This document shows positions 18,097-27,805 of a DNA stretch of 56,528 bases, piece after piece. Origin of the DNA: CAZGNZ01 sp964527215. GTDB taxonomy: Bacteria; Fidelibacterota; Marinisomatia; SCGC-AAA003-L08; JACNLC01. A model generated the notes under the pieces. That model had not been told where the DNA came from. It ran no database searches and saw nothing but the letters and a program-made list of their open reading frames with translations. The DNA lies in NCBI GenBank assembly GCA_964527215.1, contig CAZGNZ010000030.1, forward strand, positions 1 to 56,528, written 5' to 3'. The position numbers and the translations under genes were made by a program. Positions within the stretch are counted from its first letter, which is position 1. Each line of letters starts with the position of its first letter.

Positions 18097-18920
18097 ACAT
18101 CTTCCTGTTGTTTTAAAAGCTGTTGAATTTCGTTCTGTTCTTTTTCGATCCTTTGGGGATCCTCCCCTTTGTCTGCCAGAAGCTTAAGTATTTCAAGAGC
18201 CTGATAATAATTTTGTTGTTTTTTGAAAACCTGTGCCAGCGTGAACGTTGCCATACGGGCACTGATAGTGAGTTTCTGCTGCGTGGTTTCCGATACCGGT
18301 TCTGGCTCGGGCTCCGGTTCGGGTTCAGGCTCGGATTCGGGAACGGCTTCAGCTGTTTCTGTTTCAGCCAACTCAGGTTCACTGACAGTTTCCGACAATT
18401 CCGAAGCGCTTTCCAAATCCGGAAGCGGTTCTGATTCGGCGGGTTCCAGTTCCTTATCCGGTACTTCACCGGCAGACGGGTCCGGCTCAGGAACTGTCAG
18501 CACCGGTTCCTGCACCAGCGATTCCGGAGCCTTGAACTGGTCCCGAAGCAGTTGATCATCCGGAAAAATCCGGACCAGTTTACCCAGTGTTTTCTTCAGT
18601 GTGCGGGCGGAGCGTCCGAGCATAATCTGAATTTCCAGCAGCTGGTACAGGGCGTTCACGTGGATGGTATTCAGTTCGGTCACCTTTTTGAGATGATCTT
18701 CCGCCTCGTGGATATTCTGTTCCTGCCAGGCAACTTTGGATAACAGATAGAGTCCGTCGGTATGGTTCGGATGATGTTCCAGTCCGATTTCACAAATTCC
18801 CCTGGCATGTTCCAAATCACCCTCCGCCAGAAAATGATCGGCCAGCACCGGAAAAAGCAGTGTTTCGGCATTCTGAGCGAAATGCCTGTCCAGCGATGCT
18901 TTATCTTTCAGGTTGATCAT
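18093..18920 (-). CDS. TPR protein with Glu/Pro-rich linker
   Basis: Protein of 275 residues without a signal peptide. The N-terminal 110 residues are TPR-like helices (HFLAEGDLEHARGICEIGL, split by loops). Residues 140-215 are a low-complexity acidic segment made mainly of PEPE and SEPE repeats. A short C-terminal TPR (FKKQQNYYQALEIL) ends the protein. It probably acts as a protein-protein adaptor. It overlaps pccB and the M24 gene by four bases on each side, so it belongs to the same operon, but no functional link to propionyl-CoA metabolism is obvious. Confidence 0.78.
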   Translation of the reverse strand: MINLKDKASLDRHFAQNAETLLFPVLADHFLAEGDLEHARGICEIGLEHHPNHTDGLYLLSKVAWQEQNIHEAEDHLKKVTELNTIHVNALYQLLEIQIMLGRSARTLKKTLGKLVRIFPDDQLLRDQFKAPESLVQEPVLTVPEPDPSAGEVPDKELEPAESEPLPDLESASELSETVSEPELAETETAEAVPESEPEPEPEPEPEPVSETTQQKLTISARMATFTLAQVFKKQQNYYQALEILKLLADKGEDPQRIEKEQNEIQQLLKQQEDV

Positions 18921-20479
18921 AAGGGAATGTTACCATGTTTTTTTCTGGGATTCCGATCCACCTTTGTGGCAAGAAGATCCAGTCCGCTTATGAGGCGAAA
19001 ACGGGTCTCGTGGGGTTCAATAACGTCATCAATATAGCCCCGTTCGGCTGCCACATAGGGATTGGCAAACTTTTCGCGGTACTGCTCAATCAACTGCTGC
19101 ATCCGTTCTTCCGGATCATCCGCCCTGACCAGTTCCCGCTTCCAGATAATTTCCACTGCCCCTTTGGGTCCCATAACGGCGATTTCAGCGGTGGGCCATG
19201 CAAAATTCAGATCCCCCCGGATGTGTTTGGAAGACATCACGTCGTAGGCACCGCCATAGGCTTTTCGAGTGATGACAGTCAGTTTCGGGACTGTGCATTC
19301 TGCAAAAGCATAGAGCAGCTTCGCGCCGTTTCGAATGATGCCCCGCCATTCCTGATCGGTTCCGGGAAGAAACCCAGGAACATCCTCAAACGTGATGATG
19401 GGAATATTAAAGGCATCGCAGAAACGAACAAACCGGGCGGCTTTTACGGATGAGTCAATATCCAGCACACCGGCCAGATGGGCAGGCTGATTGGCAACAA
19501 TCCCCACCGAACGACCGCCAAGATGGGCGAATCCGCAAATGATATTCCTGGCAAAATCCGCATGAACCTCAAAAAATGATTTTGAATCCATCACTTTATC
19601 AATGACCTGATGCATGTCATAGGGTTTGTTGGGATTCAAAGGAACCAGCGTATCCAGCTCCGGGTCATCACGATGCATTCCCTCGGCAGATTCCATTTGA
19701 GGAGGGTTTTCGAGATTATTGGAGGGAATATAATCCATCAGCTGGCGGATTTTCTGAAGCACTTCAACTTCATTGTCGCAGTTGAAATGAGCCACACCTG
19801 ATTTCTGAGCATGGGCATCAGCACCGCCAAGGTCTTCCATGGAGACCTCTTCATGGGTAACTGTTTTCACAACATTGGGACCGGTAACAAACATATGACT
19901 GGTCTTCCGTGCCATAAAGACAAAATCGGTAATGGCGGGTGAGTACACCGCTCCGCCGGCGCAGGGTCCCAATACCGCCGAAATCTGCGGAATCACTCCG
20001 GAAACCATTGTATTCCTCAGAAATATATCCGCGTACCCGGCCAGACTGACCACACCTTCCTGAATCCGGGCGCCGCCGGAATCATTCAGGCCGATGACGG
20101 GTGCTCCAACTTTTACCGCCATATCCATGATCTTGCAAACCTTTTCAGCAAATGCTTCAGAAAGCGAGCCGCCAAAAACGGTAAAATCCTGGGAAAATAC
20201 AAATACTTTGCGCCCGTTAACCGTGCCGTAACCCGTTATGACTCCGTCTGTGGCAATTTTATTTTGCTCCATCCCGAAATCATGATTCCGGTGCTTGACA
20301 AACATATCCATTTCGACAAATGAATGCTTGTCCAGCAGGACGTCAACCCGCTCTCGGGCAGTCAGCTTGCTTTTGTCGTGCTGATTCTGAATCCGTTTTT
20401 CACCACCTGCCAGCCGGGCCTCCGCCCGTTTTGATTCCAGCAGCTCAATCAGCTGAGCTTTTCTATCTGAGGTGTTCAT
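18917..20479 (-). CDS. pccB: Acyl-CoA carboxylase beta subunit (propionyl-CoA carboxylase-like)
   Basis: Carboxyltransferase subunit that moves CO2 from biotin to an acyl-CoA, most likely propionyl-CoA, or the reverse in methylmalonyl-CoA decarboxylase. The 520-residue length, the TARERVDVLLD N terminus, the oxyanion-hole loop GGARIQEGV and the second carboxylase motif with EDVPGFLPGTDQE and YGGAYDVMSSKHI fit the family. No biotin carboxylase or biotin-carrier gene lies in the window. The gene overlaps the mutase cobalamin subunit by 17 bases, tying it to methylmalonyl-CoA metabolism. Confidence 0.92.
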   Translation of the reverse strand: MNTSDRKAQLIELLESKRAEARLAGGEKRIQNQHDKSKLTARERVDVLLDKHSFVEMDMFVKHRNHDFGMEQNKIATDGVITGYGTVNGRKVFVFSQDFTVFGGSLSEAFAEKVCKIMDMAVKVGAPVIGLNDSGGARIQEGVVSLAGYADIFLRNTMVSGVIPQISAVLGPCAGGAVYSPAITDFVFMARKTSHMFVTGPNVVKTVTHEEVSMEDLGGADAHAQKSGVAHFNCDNEVEVLQKIRQLMDYIPSNNLENPPQMESAEGMHRDDPELDTLVPLNPNKPYDMHQVIDKVMDSKSFFEVHADFARNIICGFAHLGGRSVGIVANQPAHLAGVLDIDSSVKAARFVRFCDAFNIPIITFEDVPGFLPGTDQEWRGIIRNGAKLLYAFAECTVPKLTVITRKAYGGAYDVMSSKHIRGDLNFAWPTAEIAVMGPKGAVEIIWKRELVRADDPEERMQQLIEQYREKFANPYVAAERGYIDDVIEPHETRFRLISGLDLLATKVDRNPRKKHGNIPL

Positions 20480-20867
20480 TCACCCAGTCCGTAATGTAGT
20501 CAATGGTGTCCTGAACCACTGTGCCCGGTCCAAACAGCTTGCCAATGCCCATTTCCTCCAGGGTTTTCATGTCCTGTTCCGGGATAATGCCACCACCGGT
20601 CAGGAGCCGGTTGCCAATGCCGTTTTCGTTCATCAGTTTGAAAATTTTCGGGAAAATCGTCATGTGGGCATTGTTCAGGCTGGATACGGCAATCACATCA
20701 GCATCTTCCTGTACAGCCGCACTGACAATCATATCCGGTGTCTGTCTGAGTCCCAGATAAATCACCTCCATCCCGGCATCTCGAAATGCCCGGGCCAGGA
20801 TTTTTATTCCACGGTCATGACCGTCCAGCCCCGGTTTGGCCATCACAACTCTGATTTTCTTTTCCAT
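20463..20867 (-). CDS. mcmA2: Methylmalonyl-CoA mutase cobalamin-binding subunit
   Basis: Stand-alone B12-binding subunit of 134 residues that pairs with a catalytic subunit to interconvert methylmalonyl-CoA and succinyl-CoA. The lower-ligand motif D15-x-H17-x-x-G20 is in GLDGHDRG. SSLNNAH and LTGGGIIPEQD are the other corrin contacts, and FGPGT closes the domain. The large subunit is not next to it and must lie elsewhere. A strong GAGGAGGAGCGGAG stretch precedes the ATG, itself preceded by a CACCCCG/CGGGGTG hairpin that could end dtd transcription or affect initiation. Confidence 0.92.
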   Translation of the reverse strand: MEKKIRVVMAKPGLDGHDRGIKILARAFRDAGMEVIYLGLRQTPDMIVSAAVQEDADVIAVSSLNNAHMTIFPKIFKLMNENGIGNRLLTGGGIIPEQDMKTLEEMGIGKLFGPGTVVQDTIDYITDWVNEHLR

Positions 20868-21003
20868 GAAGATCTCCGCTCCTCCTCACCCCGATATCTG
20901 GTTGGACAGGTCCGGGGTGGTTATATTTTTATCACATACCGGTCAGCAATCGGAATAGCCATTCGAATTCATAATTCAGGTAAACAAATACCAGCAGAAC
21001 CCA

Positions 21004-21450
21004 TCACCTTTGTCTGCTGTCCAGTACGAACGTCACCGGCCCCTGATTAACCAGATGCACATCCATCATGGCTCCAAAAATACCTGATGATGTGGGGATT
21101 CCCCGATTTTTCAGCTGGGTGATAAATTCCTGATACAGTACTTTTCCCATTTCTGGTTCTGCCGCATGGATAAAGCTGGGGCGGCGGCCCTTTCGCCAGT
21201 CTCCGCAGAGTGTAAACTGACTGACCACCAGTGCTTCTCCTTCAATATCCTGAATGGATATGTTCATATTGCCCCGCTCATCCGGGAAAATCCGAAAATG
21301 GGTTATTTTCTCGGCAAGAAAATTTACATCATTTTGATCATCTTCTGCGAAAACACCCAGCAGGATCAATAATCCCGGACCGATTCGGCCTGCAACAGTA
21401 TTTTCCACTTCCACCCGGGCCTCACTCACCCGCTGTATTACGGCAATCAT
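21004..21450 (-). CDS. dtd: D-aminoacyl-tRNA deacylase
   Basis: Removes D-amino acids from mischarged tRNA. The protein has 148 residues with the family start MIAVIQRV. The SQFTL motif and the GPVTF motif (the cis Gly-Pro of DTD) are both present, along with RKGRRPSF. I use the ATG at 21450, which shares a base with the dnaE stop (TGATG), instead of an upstream in-frame codon, because the family begins here. It is therefore coupled to dnaE. Confidence 0.95.
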   Translation of the reverse strand: MIAVIQRVSEARVEVENTVAGRIGPGLLILLGVFAEDDQNDVNFLAEKITHFRIFPDERGNMNISIQDIEGEALVVSQFTLCGDWRKGRRPSFIHAAEPEMGKVLYQEFITQLKNRGIPTSSGIFGAMMDVHLVNQGPVTFVLDSRQR

Positions 21451-24400
21451 CAGTTCAGCCACACATTTTTCCGACCCAGTATATCCCGAAGTGACGAAAT
21501 GAATTCAGGCGCGCAGGTGACACCAATTCCGCCGGCCCTGATTCTCTGAACCCCGCCGGTTTCACCCATCAGATGAAACACCATGCTGCAGCGCCCCTTA
21601 TTGTCGTCTGCAAGCTGTTTAACCCGATCCAGCATCGCTGCATCGGACATCTCACTGGTCATGCGGATATTGACATTATGGCTGAAAAAGCGGCGCGCAT
21701 TATCCATCGGGACCACTTCTTCGGCCAGTATTTTCAAGGATTCCCCGTCGTCGTTCCGATCCGATTTCCGTCCCTGTATAAAAACCATTTCATCTGTTTT
21801 CAGGCGATCCTTTACCTGTTCAAAAACCTTAGCGAAAATAAAAACATCCGCTTTTCCGACCATGTCCATTATAGTACAGATCGCCCACGGATTGTTCTCC
21901 CGGTCATACAGCTGTCTCATCTCCGTAATAATTCCCCCAAAACGGATCGCTTTCGGCAGATTGACATGTTCTTTGAGGGAGAGATCGACATTTGTAAACT
22001 CTTTGATATCTTCAATATAGCGGGTCAGCGGATTGCCGGAAAGGAAAAATCCAAGCAGTTCCTTTTCCTGCGTCAGGCACTGTTCTTCATTCCAGGGACT
22101 GGTTGCCGGCAGCTCGGGAGACTGGATTACCGCTGAGCTTCCGCCAAACAGGTCCACCTGAGAGGACGCCGCAGCCTGATGATACTGCTGGGCAAATTTC
22201 AAAGCCGGTTCGATGATTTCAAATTTCTGTGCCCGATGGCCTTCCAGGCTGTCACAGGCACCCGCCAGAATCAGGCTTTCCAACACTTTCCGGTTGAGAT
22301 TCTGATAATCGGTGTTCTTCAGCAGATCAAACAGGGTCTCAAAATGTCCCTTTTTCTCCCGGGCGATACCCACGGCTTCAGCCGCCTTGGTTCCCACATT
22401 TTTAATGGCGGCGAGCCCGTACGCAATTTTCCCATCCGATGTGGCGATGAATTCAGCACAGGAAGTATTGACATCCGGGGGCAGCACCTCGATTCCCATT
22501 TCCCGCGCTTCATTGACCAGAATCACAATCCGGTCCATATTATCCATTTCAGAATTCATGTTGGCTGCCATGAACTCATGGGGATAATGGGTTTTCAGCC
22601 ATGCGGTCTGATAGGCCACCAGTGCATAGGCGGTTGAATGGCTTTTATTGAAACCGTATTTTGCAAATCGTTCCACCAGATCAAATATTTCAGTCGCCTT
22701 TTCCGCCGAGAGTCCCCGTTTCCCTGCGCCGTTGACAAAATCCACTTTGAAGGCGGCCATCACTTCCGGTTTTTTCTTTCCCATTGCCCGGCGCATCTGG
22801 TCCGCCTGAGCCAGCGTAAACCCGGCAATTTCAGATCCCAGCTGCATCACCTGTTCCTGATAGACAATAATGCCGTAGGTTTCCTTCAGAATCGGTTCCA
22901 TGCCGGGATGCGGATAGGTGATTTGCTGACGGCCGTTTTTACGGGCGATGAAATCGGGAATGTTCTGCATCGGCCCCGGCCGGTACAGGGCATTCATTGC
23001 GATAAGGTCCGCAATGCAGGAAGGATTCAGCTGCTTGAGGTACTCTCTCATTCCGCCGGACTCAAACTGGAACACCCCCACGGTCCGCCCTTCCGCAAAC
23101 AGACGGTAGGAATCGGCGTCATCCAGTGCTATTCGGTCCATATCAAGTTTGACACCATGATTTTTTTCAATCATCTTCATTGTCTTGTCAATGACTGTCA
23201 GGTTGCGGAGGCCCAGAAAGTCCACCTTGAGCAGACCCATTTCTTCCAGACCGGTCATTTCGACCTGTGTGGTGATATCGTCGGTTCCGGGTGCTTTGTA
23301 CAGAGGGACATAGTCCGTCAGGGGACCCGGTGCAATCACCACACCGGCAGCATGGGTACCCACATGCCGATGGAGACCTTCCAGCACTTTGGAATACTCC
23401 ATCAGCTGGCGATGAATATCATCGATGTCAGCCACATGGGCCAGCTCTTTATTTATTTCGGACGCCTTGGCAATGTTGATTTTGGGATCACCCGGAATCA
23501 GTTTGGCAATTCGGTCCACTTCACCGTAAGACATCCCCAGTACCCGGCCCACATCGCGAACCACCAGTTTGGCCTTCATTCGTCCGAATGTGATGATCTG
23601 ACAGACCGATTCATGACCGTACTGTTCTTTGATATAGTCAATAACGCGCTGCCGGCCTTCCACGCAGAAATCGATATCGATATCCGGCATTGACACGCGG
23701 TTGGGATTGAGAAAACGCTCGAAAAGCAGATTGTATTCCAGGGGATCCACATTGGTGATGCCTGTGGCATAGGCCACCAGAGAGCCTGCTGCAGACCCGC
23801 GTCCCGGACCCACAGGGATTTGATGATCGTGGGCAAATTGGACAAAATCGGCTGTGATCAGAAAATACCCGGCAAATCCCATCTGCCCGATCACGCCCAG
23901 TTCAAAATCCATCCGTTCCGTCATTTCCGGCGTAACATCCCTGTACCGTTTCCGAATGCCTTCCATACACAGACGACGAAGATACTGGTCGGCATCATCC
24001 GTACCGGCATCGGAAGGAAAATGGTATTTCGGCAGGAAGTATTCACCGAGCGGGATATCTGCATTGCACTGTTCGGCTATGCTCAGAGTATTTTCCAGTG
24101 CTTCCGGTGTATTTCGAAACAGGGCATACATTTCATCCGCTGACTTGATGTAAAACTGACGGGGGGCATACCGCTGGCGCTTGGGATCGTCCCGGTCCTT
24201 TCCGCTGCCGAGACAGAACAGGATATCATGGGCTTCCCAATGTTCCTCCCGGGCATAATGGTTGTCGTTTGTGGCAATCAGGGGTATATTCAGTTCTTTT
24301 GACAAACGTATGAGGATTTCATGGGAATCGAGCTCTTCGGGGATATTGTGATTCTGCAGTTCCAGGTAAAACCGCCCGGGAAAAATCTCTGAATATTCCA

Positions 24401-24893
24401 GGGCTGCCCGTTTGGCTCCTTCATAATCACCCTTTGCCGCCAGAGACGGTATTTCACCGGCCAGGCAGGCACTGCTGGCGATTAGACCTTCGTTATATTT
24501 CCTCAGGAGCTCCTTATCCACTCGCGGGCGATAATAAAAACCTTCAAGATAGCCTTTGGACACCAGTTTCAGCAAATTGCGGTATCCCTGATTGTTCTGG
24601 ACCAGCAGCACCAGATGGTGATATCCCCACTTTTTTGACCGTCCGTCCGTTATCTGCTTTTTTTCTGTTCGGCTTCCCACTGCCACATACACTTCGCATC
24701 CCAGGATTGGTTTGATGTTTCGCGCCTTGGCAGCTTTATAAAAGGGAAGCATGGAAAACAGATTTCCGTGCTCCGTGACAGCAATGGAATCCATACCCAG
24801 CTCTTCCACCCTGTCCAGCATAATCTTGATGGACTGGGCGGCATCCAGAAGGGAAAAATCGGTGTGATTATGTAAATGGACGAAATTACTCAT
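21450..24893 (-). CDS. dnaE: DNA polymerase III alpha subunit
   Basis: Replicative polymerase of 1147 residues, DnaE1 type. The PHP domain begins with HLHNHTDFSLLDA (residues 6-18). The catalytic palm carries the PDIDIDF motif near residues 398-404 with two Asp. GPGRGSAAGSLVAY lies near 365-378, the fingers contain YQEQVMQL, and a helix-hairpin-helix and OB-fold lie near residues 850-1070. No fused exonuclease is present. It follows the UbiA-like gene by 52 bases and is coupled to dtd. Confidence 0.97.
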   Translation of the reverse strand: MSNFVHLHNHTDFSLLDAAQSIKIMLDRVEELGMDSIAVTEHGNLFSMLPFYKAAKARNIKPILGCEVYVAVGSRTEKKQITDGRSKKWGYHHLVLLVQNNQGYRNLLKLVSKGYLEGFYYRPRVDKELLRKYNEGLIASSACLAGEIPSLAAKGDYEGAKRAALEYSEIFPGRFYLELQNHNIPEELDSHEILIRLSKELNIPLIATNDNHYAREEHWEAHDILFCLGSGKDRDDPKRQRYAPRQFYIKSADEMYALFRNTPEALENTLSIAEQCNADIPLGEYFLPKYHFPSDAGTDDADQYLRRLCMEGIRKRYRDVTPEMTERMDFELGVIGQMGFAGYFLITADFVQFAHDHQIPVGPGRGSAAGSLVAYATGITNVDPLEYNLLFERFLNPNRVSMPDIDIDFCVEGRQRVIDYIKEQYGHESVCQIITFGRMKAKLVVRDVGRVLGMSYGEVDRIAKLIPGDPKINIAKASEINKELAHVADIDDIHRQLMEYSKVLEGLHRHVGTHAAGVVIAPGPLTDYVPLYKAPGTDDITTQVEMTGLEEMGLLKVDFLGLRNLTVIDKTMKMIEKNHGVKLDMDRIALDDADSYRLFAEGRTVGVFQFESGGMREYLKQLNPSCIADLIAMNALYRPGPMQNIPDFIARKNGRQQITYPHPGMEPILKETYGIIVYQEQVMQLGSEIAGFTLAQADQMRRAMGKKKPEVMAAFKVDFVNGAGKRGLSAEKATEIFDLVERFAKYGFNKSHSTAYALVAYQTAWLKTHYPHEFMAANMNSEMDNMDRIVILVNEAREMGIEVLPPDVNTSCAEFIATSDGKIAYGLAAIKNVGTKAAEAVGIAREKKGHFETLFDLLKNTDYQNLNRKVLESLILAGACDSLEGHRAQKFEIIEPALKFAQQYHQAAASSQVDLFGGSSAVIQSPELPATSPWNEEQCLTQEKELLGFFLSGNPLTRYIEDIKEFTNVDLSLKEHVNLPKAIRFGGIITEMRQLYDRENNPWAICTIMDMVGKADVFIFAKVFEQVKDRLKTDEMVFIQGRKSDRNDDGESLKILAEEVVPMDNARRFFSHNVNIRMTSEMSDAAMLDRVKQLADDNKGRCSMVFHLMGETGGVQRIRAGGIGVTCAPEFISSLRDILGRKNVWLN

Positions 24894-24945
24894 TCAAGCA
24901 GGTCTCAATTGTGATTCATCGTTTTCGAATGGCCGGATAGTCATC

Positions 24946-25818
24946 TCATTTGCTGGAAAACAGTATGGCGATCATACCGGCGATGGTGGCCAGTTTAAGT
25001 ACCCGGGCGATCATGCCGGAAACGGCTGTTGTGGGATGTTTCCGGATGGCAAATATACTGCCAATCAAAGGTATCTCCACACCCAAAACCAAGACGACAA
25101 AATAGGATATCCCATAGATTTTCAGGCTGTACGGAAGGACCGCTCCGATTCCGGTAACTGCGGATAAAACAGTGAATACCTGAACAGAACGGGCAAACCC
25201 AAACCGCACCGGGAAAGTGGTAATTCCCTGCTGTCTGTCTCCCTCAAAATCCTCCATATCCTTCACCAGCTCACGGATGACTGTCAGTCCAAATGCCAGC
25301 CCGGCCGGTATCCACATTTCACTGACGGAGCCGGTCAGGGCCGCTTCCCCAAAAAGAAACACCATTCCCAGCAGTGCAGCGACGGTAATATTCCCAACGA
25401 GCGGAAGCGGTTTCAAAACAGGGGTATAAATGATGAGAAGCGGCAGGACAATCCCCAGGGCCATCCAGCGGGCGGCCGGCAGCAGGTTCAGCGTCACCAA
25501 AATTCCCGCTGCAAAACAGACAAACGTCATCAGGCGGGCCGTTTTAACGGCAACCAGTCCCGTAACGAGCGGACGGCCGGGACGATTCTGAATATCCGTT
25601 TTCAGATCAAACAGATCATTCAGTATGTTACCTGCCGAGGTAAACAGACCGGTGACCAGACCGGCTGTTATCAGCGCTCGCCCGTTATGAATTTGATTTA
25701 GGAGAACCGCCGTGATGATCAGAGACACAATGGATAAAAAAACATTCAGCGGCCGCAGGATTTTCAGATGGGCCAGTATCAGGATGCCCGGGGAGTGCTG
25801 ATGGGTGTCCGGGATCAT
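24946..25818 (-). CDS. UbiA-family prenyltransferase, geranylgeranylglyceryl-phosphate type
   Basis: Integral membrane prenyltransferase of 290 residues with about eight hydrophobic helices. The two Mg-diphosphate motifs are N67-D68-x-x-D71-x-x-x-D75 (in the NDLFDLKTD segment) and KDMEDFEGD near residue 190. NRPGRPL after the first motif and the TFPVRFG segment after the second resemble the digeranylgeranylglyceryl phosphate synthase branch more than quinone or heme branches. The substrate remains uncertain: it could serve ether-lipid, quinone or another isoprenoid. It lies seven bases after prmC, an unusual neighbour. Confidence 0.8.
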   Translation of the reverse strand: MIPDTHQHSPGILILAHLKILRPLNVFLSIVSLIITAVLLNQIHNGRALITAGLVTGLFTSAGNILNDLFDLKTDIQNRPGRPLVTGLVAVKTARLMTFVCFAAGILVTLNLLPAARWMALGIVLPLLIIYTPVLKPLPLVGNITVAALLGMVFLFGEAALTGSVSEMWIPAGLAFGLTVIRELVKDMEDFEGDRQQGITTFPVRFGFARSVQVFTVLSAVTGIGAVLPYSLKIYGISYFVVLVLGVEIPLIGSIFAIRKHPTTAVSGMIARVLKLATIAGMIAILFSSK

Positions 25819-25825
25819 AGTTCGG

Positions 25826-26716
25826 TTATTCCTTATTGATCCGGTGAATCTCTGCGACCCTTTCCTCTCCCTGCAGATCTTTGTGGAAATGAACGGAATA
25901 ATCGTGGGAGCGGAAAATCTGCGTTATAGATTCCACCTGTGATGATCCCCCCATCTCCAACAGCATCAGGCCGTTGGTTTTCAGAATATCAGATCCGATC
26001 TCTGCAAAGCGGTGATAGAAAGTCAAACCGTCAGCACCGTCGGTGAGGGCCTCTTCGGGGTCAAAGTTTTTGACGACAGAATCAAGTTCCGGCAGTTCGG
26101 ATAACGCAATATAGGGCGGATTTGAAATAATACAGTCAAACTGACTTTGAATAGGATCCGCCAGAAAATCATGGCGTCGAAATGAAATGCCTTCGGCCTG
26201 GAACTGACTGGCATTTTTTCGCGCTGCAGCCAGGGCATCCCGGGAGATATCCGTGGCAATGCAGGATTGAGTAACCTCTTCCAGAACGGCAGTGACAGCC
26301 AGACATCCGCTGCCGGTACCTATTTCCAGAAGAGAGTCAAACGGTGCGGCGGATTTAAGAATTTCGATAATGATTTCCGTCTCCGGCCGCGGGATCATAA
26401 CCTCCCGGTTCACCAGAAAATCGCGACCATAGAACGGAGCAATTCCGAGGATATGCTGGAAGGGTTCTCCCTTCACTCGCCGAAGGATATATTTTTTAAA
26501 CCGTTGAAGTTCATCTCCCACAACCGGCTGCTCAAACTGCAGGTACAAATCAATCCGCCTGCAGTTAAGAATACTGCACAGGAACCATTCCACTTCCCGC
26601 CGGCCGTTGGAAACATTTTTGGATTGCAGATAATCGCTGCCCCAGTTGATTAGATCAATGACCCGCCAGATACGCGGCCTGGGAGATTCACGATCATGAG
26701 CATTGTGCTGGGACAT
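25826..26716 (-). CDS. prmC: Release factor N5-glutamine methyltransferase PrmC
   Basis: Methylates the Gln of the GGQ motif of release factors. The 296-residue protein has an N-terminal helical release-factor-binding domain (residues 1-100), SAM motif I LLEIGTGSGCLAV near residues 127-139 and the catalytic NPPY near 199-202. It sits just after prfA, its substrate gene, separated by 27 bases. Confidence 0.95.
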   Translation of the reverse strand: MSQHNAHDRESPRPRIWRVIDLINWGSDYLQSKNVSNGRREVEWFLCSILNCRRIDLYLQFEQPVVGDELQRFKKYILRRVKGEPFQHILGIAPFYGRDFLVNREVMIPRPETEIIIEILKSAAPFDSLLEIGTGSGCLAVTAVLEEVTQSCIATDISRDALAAARKNASQFQAEGISFRRHDFLADPIQSQFDCIISNPPYIALSELPELDSVVKNFDPEEALTDGADGLTFYHRFAEIGSDILKTNGLMLLEMGGSSQVESITQIFRSHDYSVHFHKDLQGEERVAEIHRINKE

Positions 26717-26743
26717 AGTCTGCGGACAGGGGAATCAGACCAT

Positions 26744-27805
26744 TCAGGCCTGTTCCAGTTTGATTTTCAGATCTTCCAGTTTGAGGGATTCTATCGTTTC
26801 AGTGAGGTCGCCATCCAGGATTTCATTCAATTTGTAAAGGGTTAAATTGATTCGATGGTCGGTGACCCGTCCCTGAGGGAAATTGTAGGTTCGGATCTTA
26901 GCACTTCGGTCACCGGTGGAAACCATGGATCTTCGAGCGGATGCCCGTTCCTTGTTCAGCTTTTCCTGCTGAACTTCATACAGTCGGGAACGGAGCACCT
27001 TCATGGCCTTGTCTTTGTTTTTGTGCTGGGATTTTTCATCCTGGCAGGTAACCACCAGACCGGTGGGGATATGGGTAATGCGAATGGCAGATTCAGTTTT
27101 ATTGACATGCTGCCCACCAGCGCCGGATGCCCGATAGGTATCAATTTTCAAATCTTCATCATTGATCTGGATATCCACGTCTTCGGCCTCCGGCAGCACA
27201 GCCACCGTGGCGGCGCTTGTGTGCAGACGGCCGCTGCTTTCGGTGGCGGGAACCCGCTGAACCCGATGAACGCCGCTTTCATATTTCAGCTCACCATACG
27301 CCCCTTCACCAATAAGGCTGACAACCACCTCTTTTATTCCACCGGTTTCAGATTCGCTGAGATCCAGAAGCTCTGATTTCCAGCTGCGCCGTTCAGCATA
27401 GCGCATGTACATGCGGTAAAGGTCCCCGGCAAAAAGGGCGGCTTCTTCCCCGCCGGTTCCGCTGCGTATTTCCAGAATGGTGTTTTTATCGTCATCCGGA
27501 TCCTTGGGGATCAGAAGGATTTTCAGTTCATCCTCCAGCTGATGGATCTCTTCCTTCAGCGCATTGATCTCATCCTTGACCAGTTCCTTCAGTTCTTCGT
27601 CATCGCCCCGCAGGATTTCTTCATCTTCTGTCAGCTGGTCATATCTGGCAATATACACCTTGGCCCGTTCAACCAGTTTTTCCATTCCGCGACGTTCACG
27701 CATCAATTCGGTGTAGCGGTTCATATTCTGAATCACATCCGGCTGACTGATGGCATTCGTCAGCTCATCAAACCGCTGCAGTATTTCTTTCAGTTTTTCC
27801 TTCAT
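26744..27805 (-). CDS. prfA: Peptide chain release factor 1
   Basis: Terminates translation at UAA and UAG. The 353-residue protein has the stop-codon-reading tripeptide PAT near residues 184-186 and the catalytic GGQ near residues 228-230 in SGAGGQHVN. The N-terminal coiled-coil domain spans residues 1-110. Its ATG shares a base with the stop of the DUF1385 gene (TAATG). The order DUF1385-prfA-prmC is found in many bacteria. Confidence 0.97.
   Translation of the reverse strand: MKEKLKEILQRFDELTNAISQPDVIQNMNRYTELMRERRGMEKLVERAKVYIARYDQLTEDEEILRGDDEELKELVKDEINALKEEIHQLEDELKILLIPKDPDDDKNTILEIRSGTGGEEAALFAGDLYRMYMRYAERRSWKSELLDLSESETGGIKEVVVSLIGEGAYGELKYESGVHRVQRVPATESSGRLHTSAATVAVLPEAEDVDIQINDEDLKIDTYRASGAGGQHVNKTESAIRITHIPTGLVVTCQDEKSQHKNKDKAMKVLRSRLYEVQQEKLNKERASARRSMVSTGDRSAKIRTYNFPQGRVTDHRINLTLYKLNEILDGDLTETIESLKLEDLKIKLEQA

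Noticed and set aside
18300..18500. Repetitive DNA that could be a tandem repeat array
   Set aside because: It is the coding sequence for the Glu/Pro-rich linker of the TPR protein, with no uniform repeat unit or spacer.
20868..21003. Possible cobalamin riboswitch before the mutase B12 subunit gene
   Set aside because: The gap is only 136 bases and has no B12-box-like sequence; only a simple hairpin is present.
22638..23693. 351-codon open frame opposite dnaE
   Set aside because: It is an antisense shadow of a conserved essential gene with no recognisable domain.
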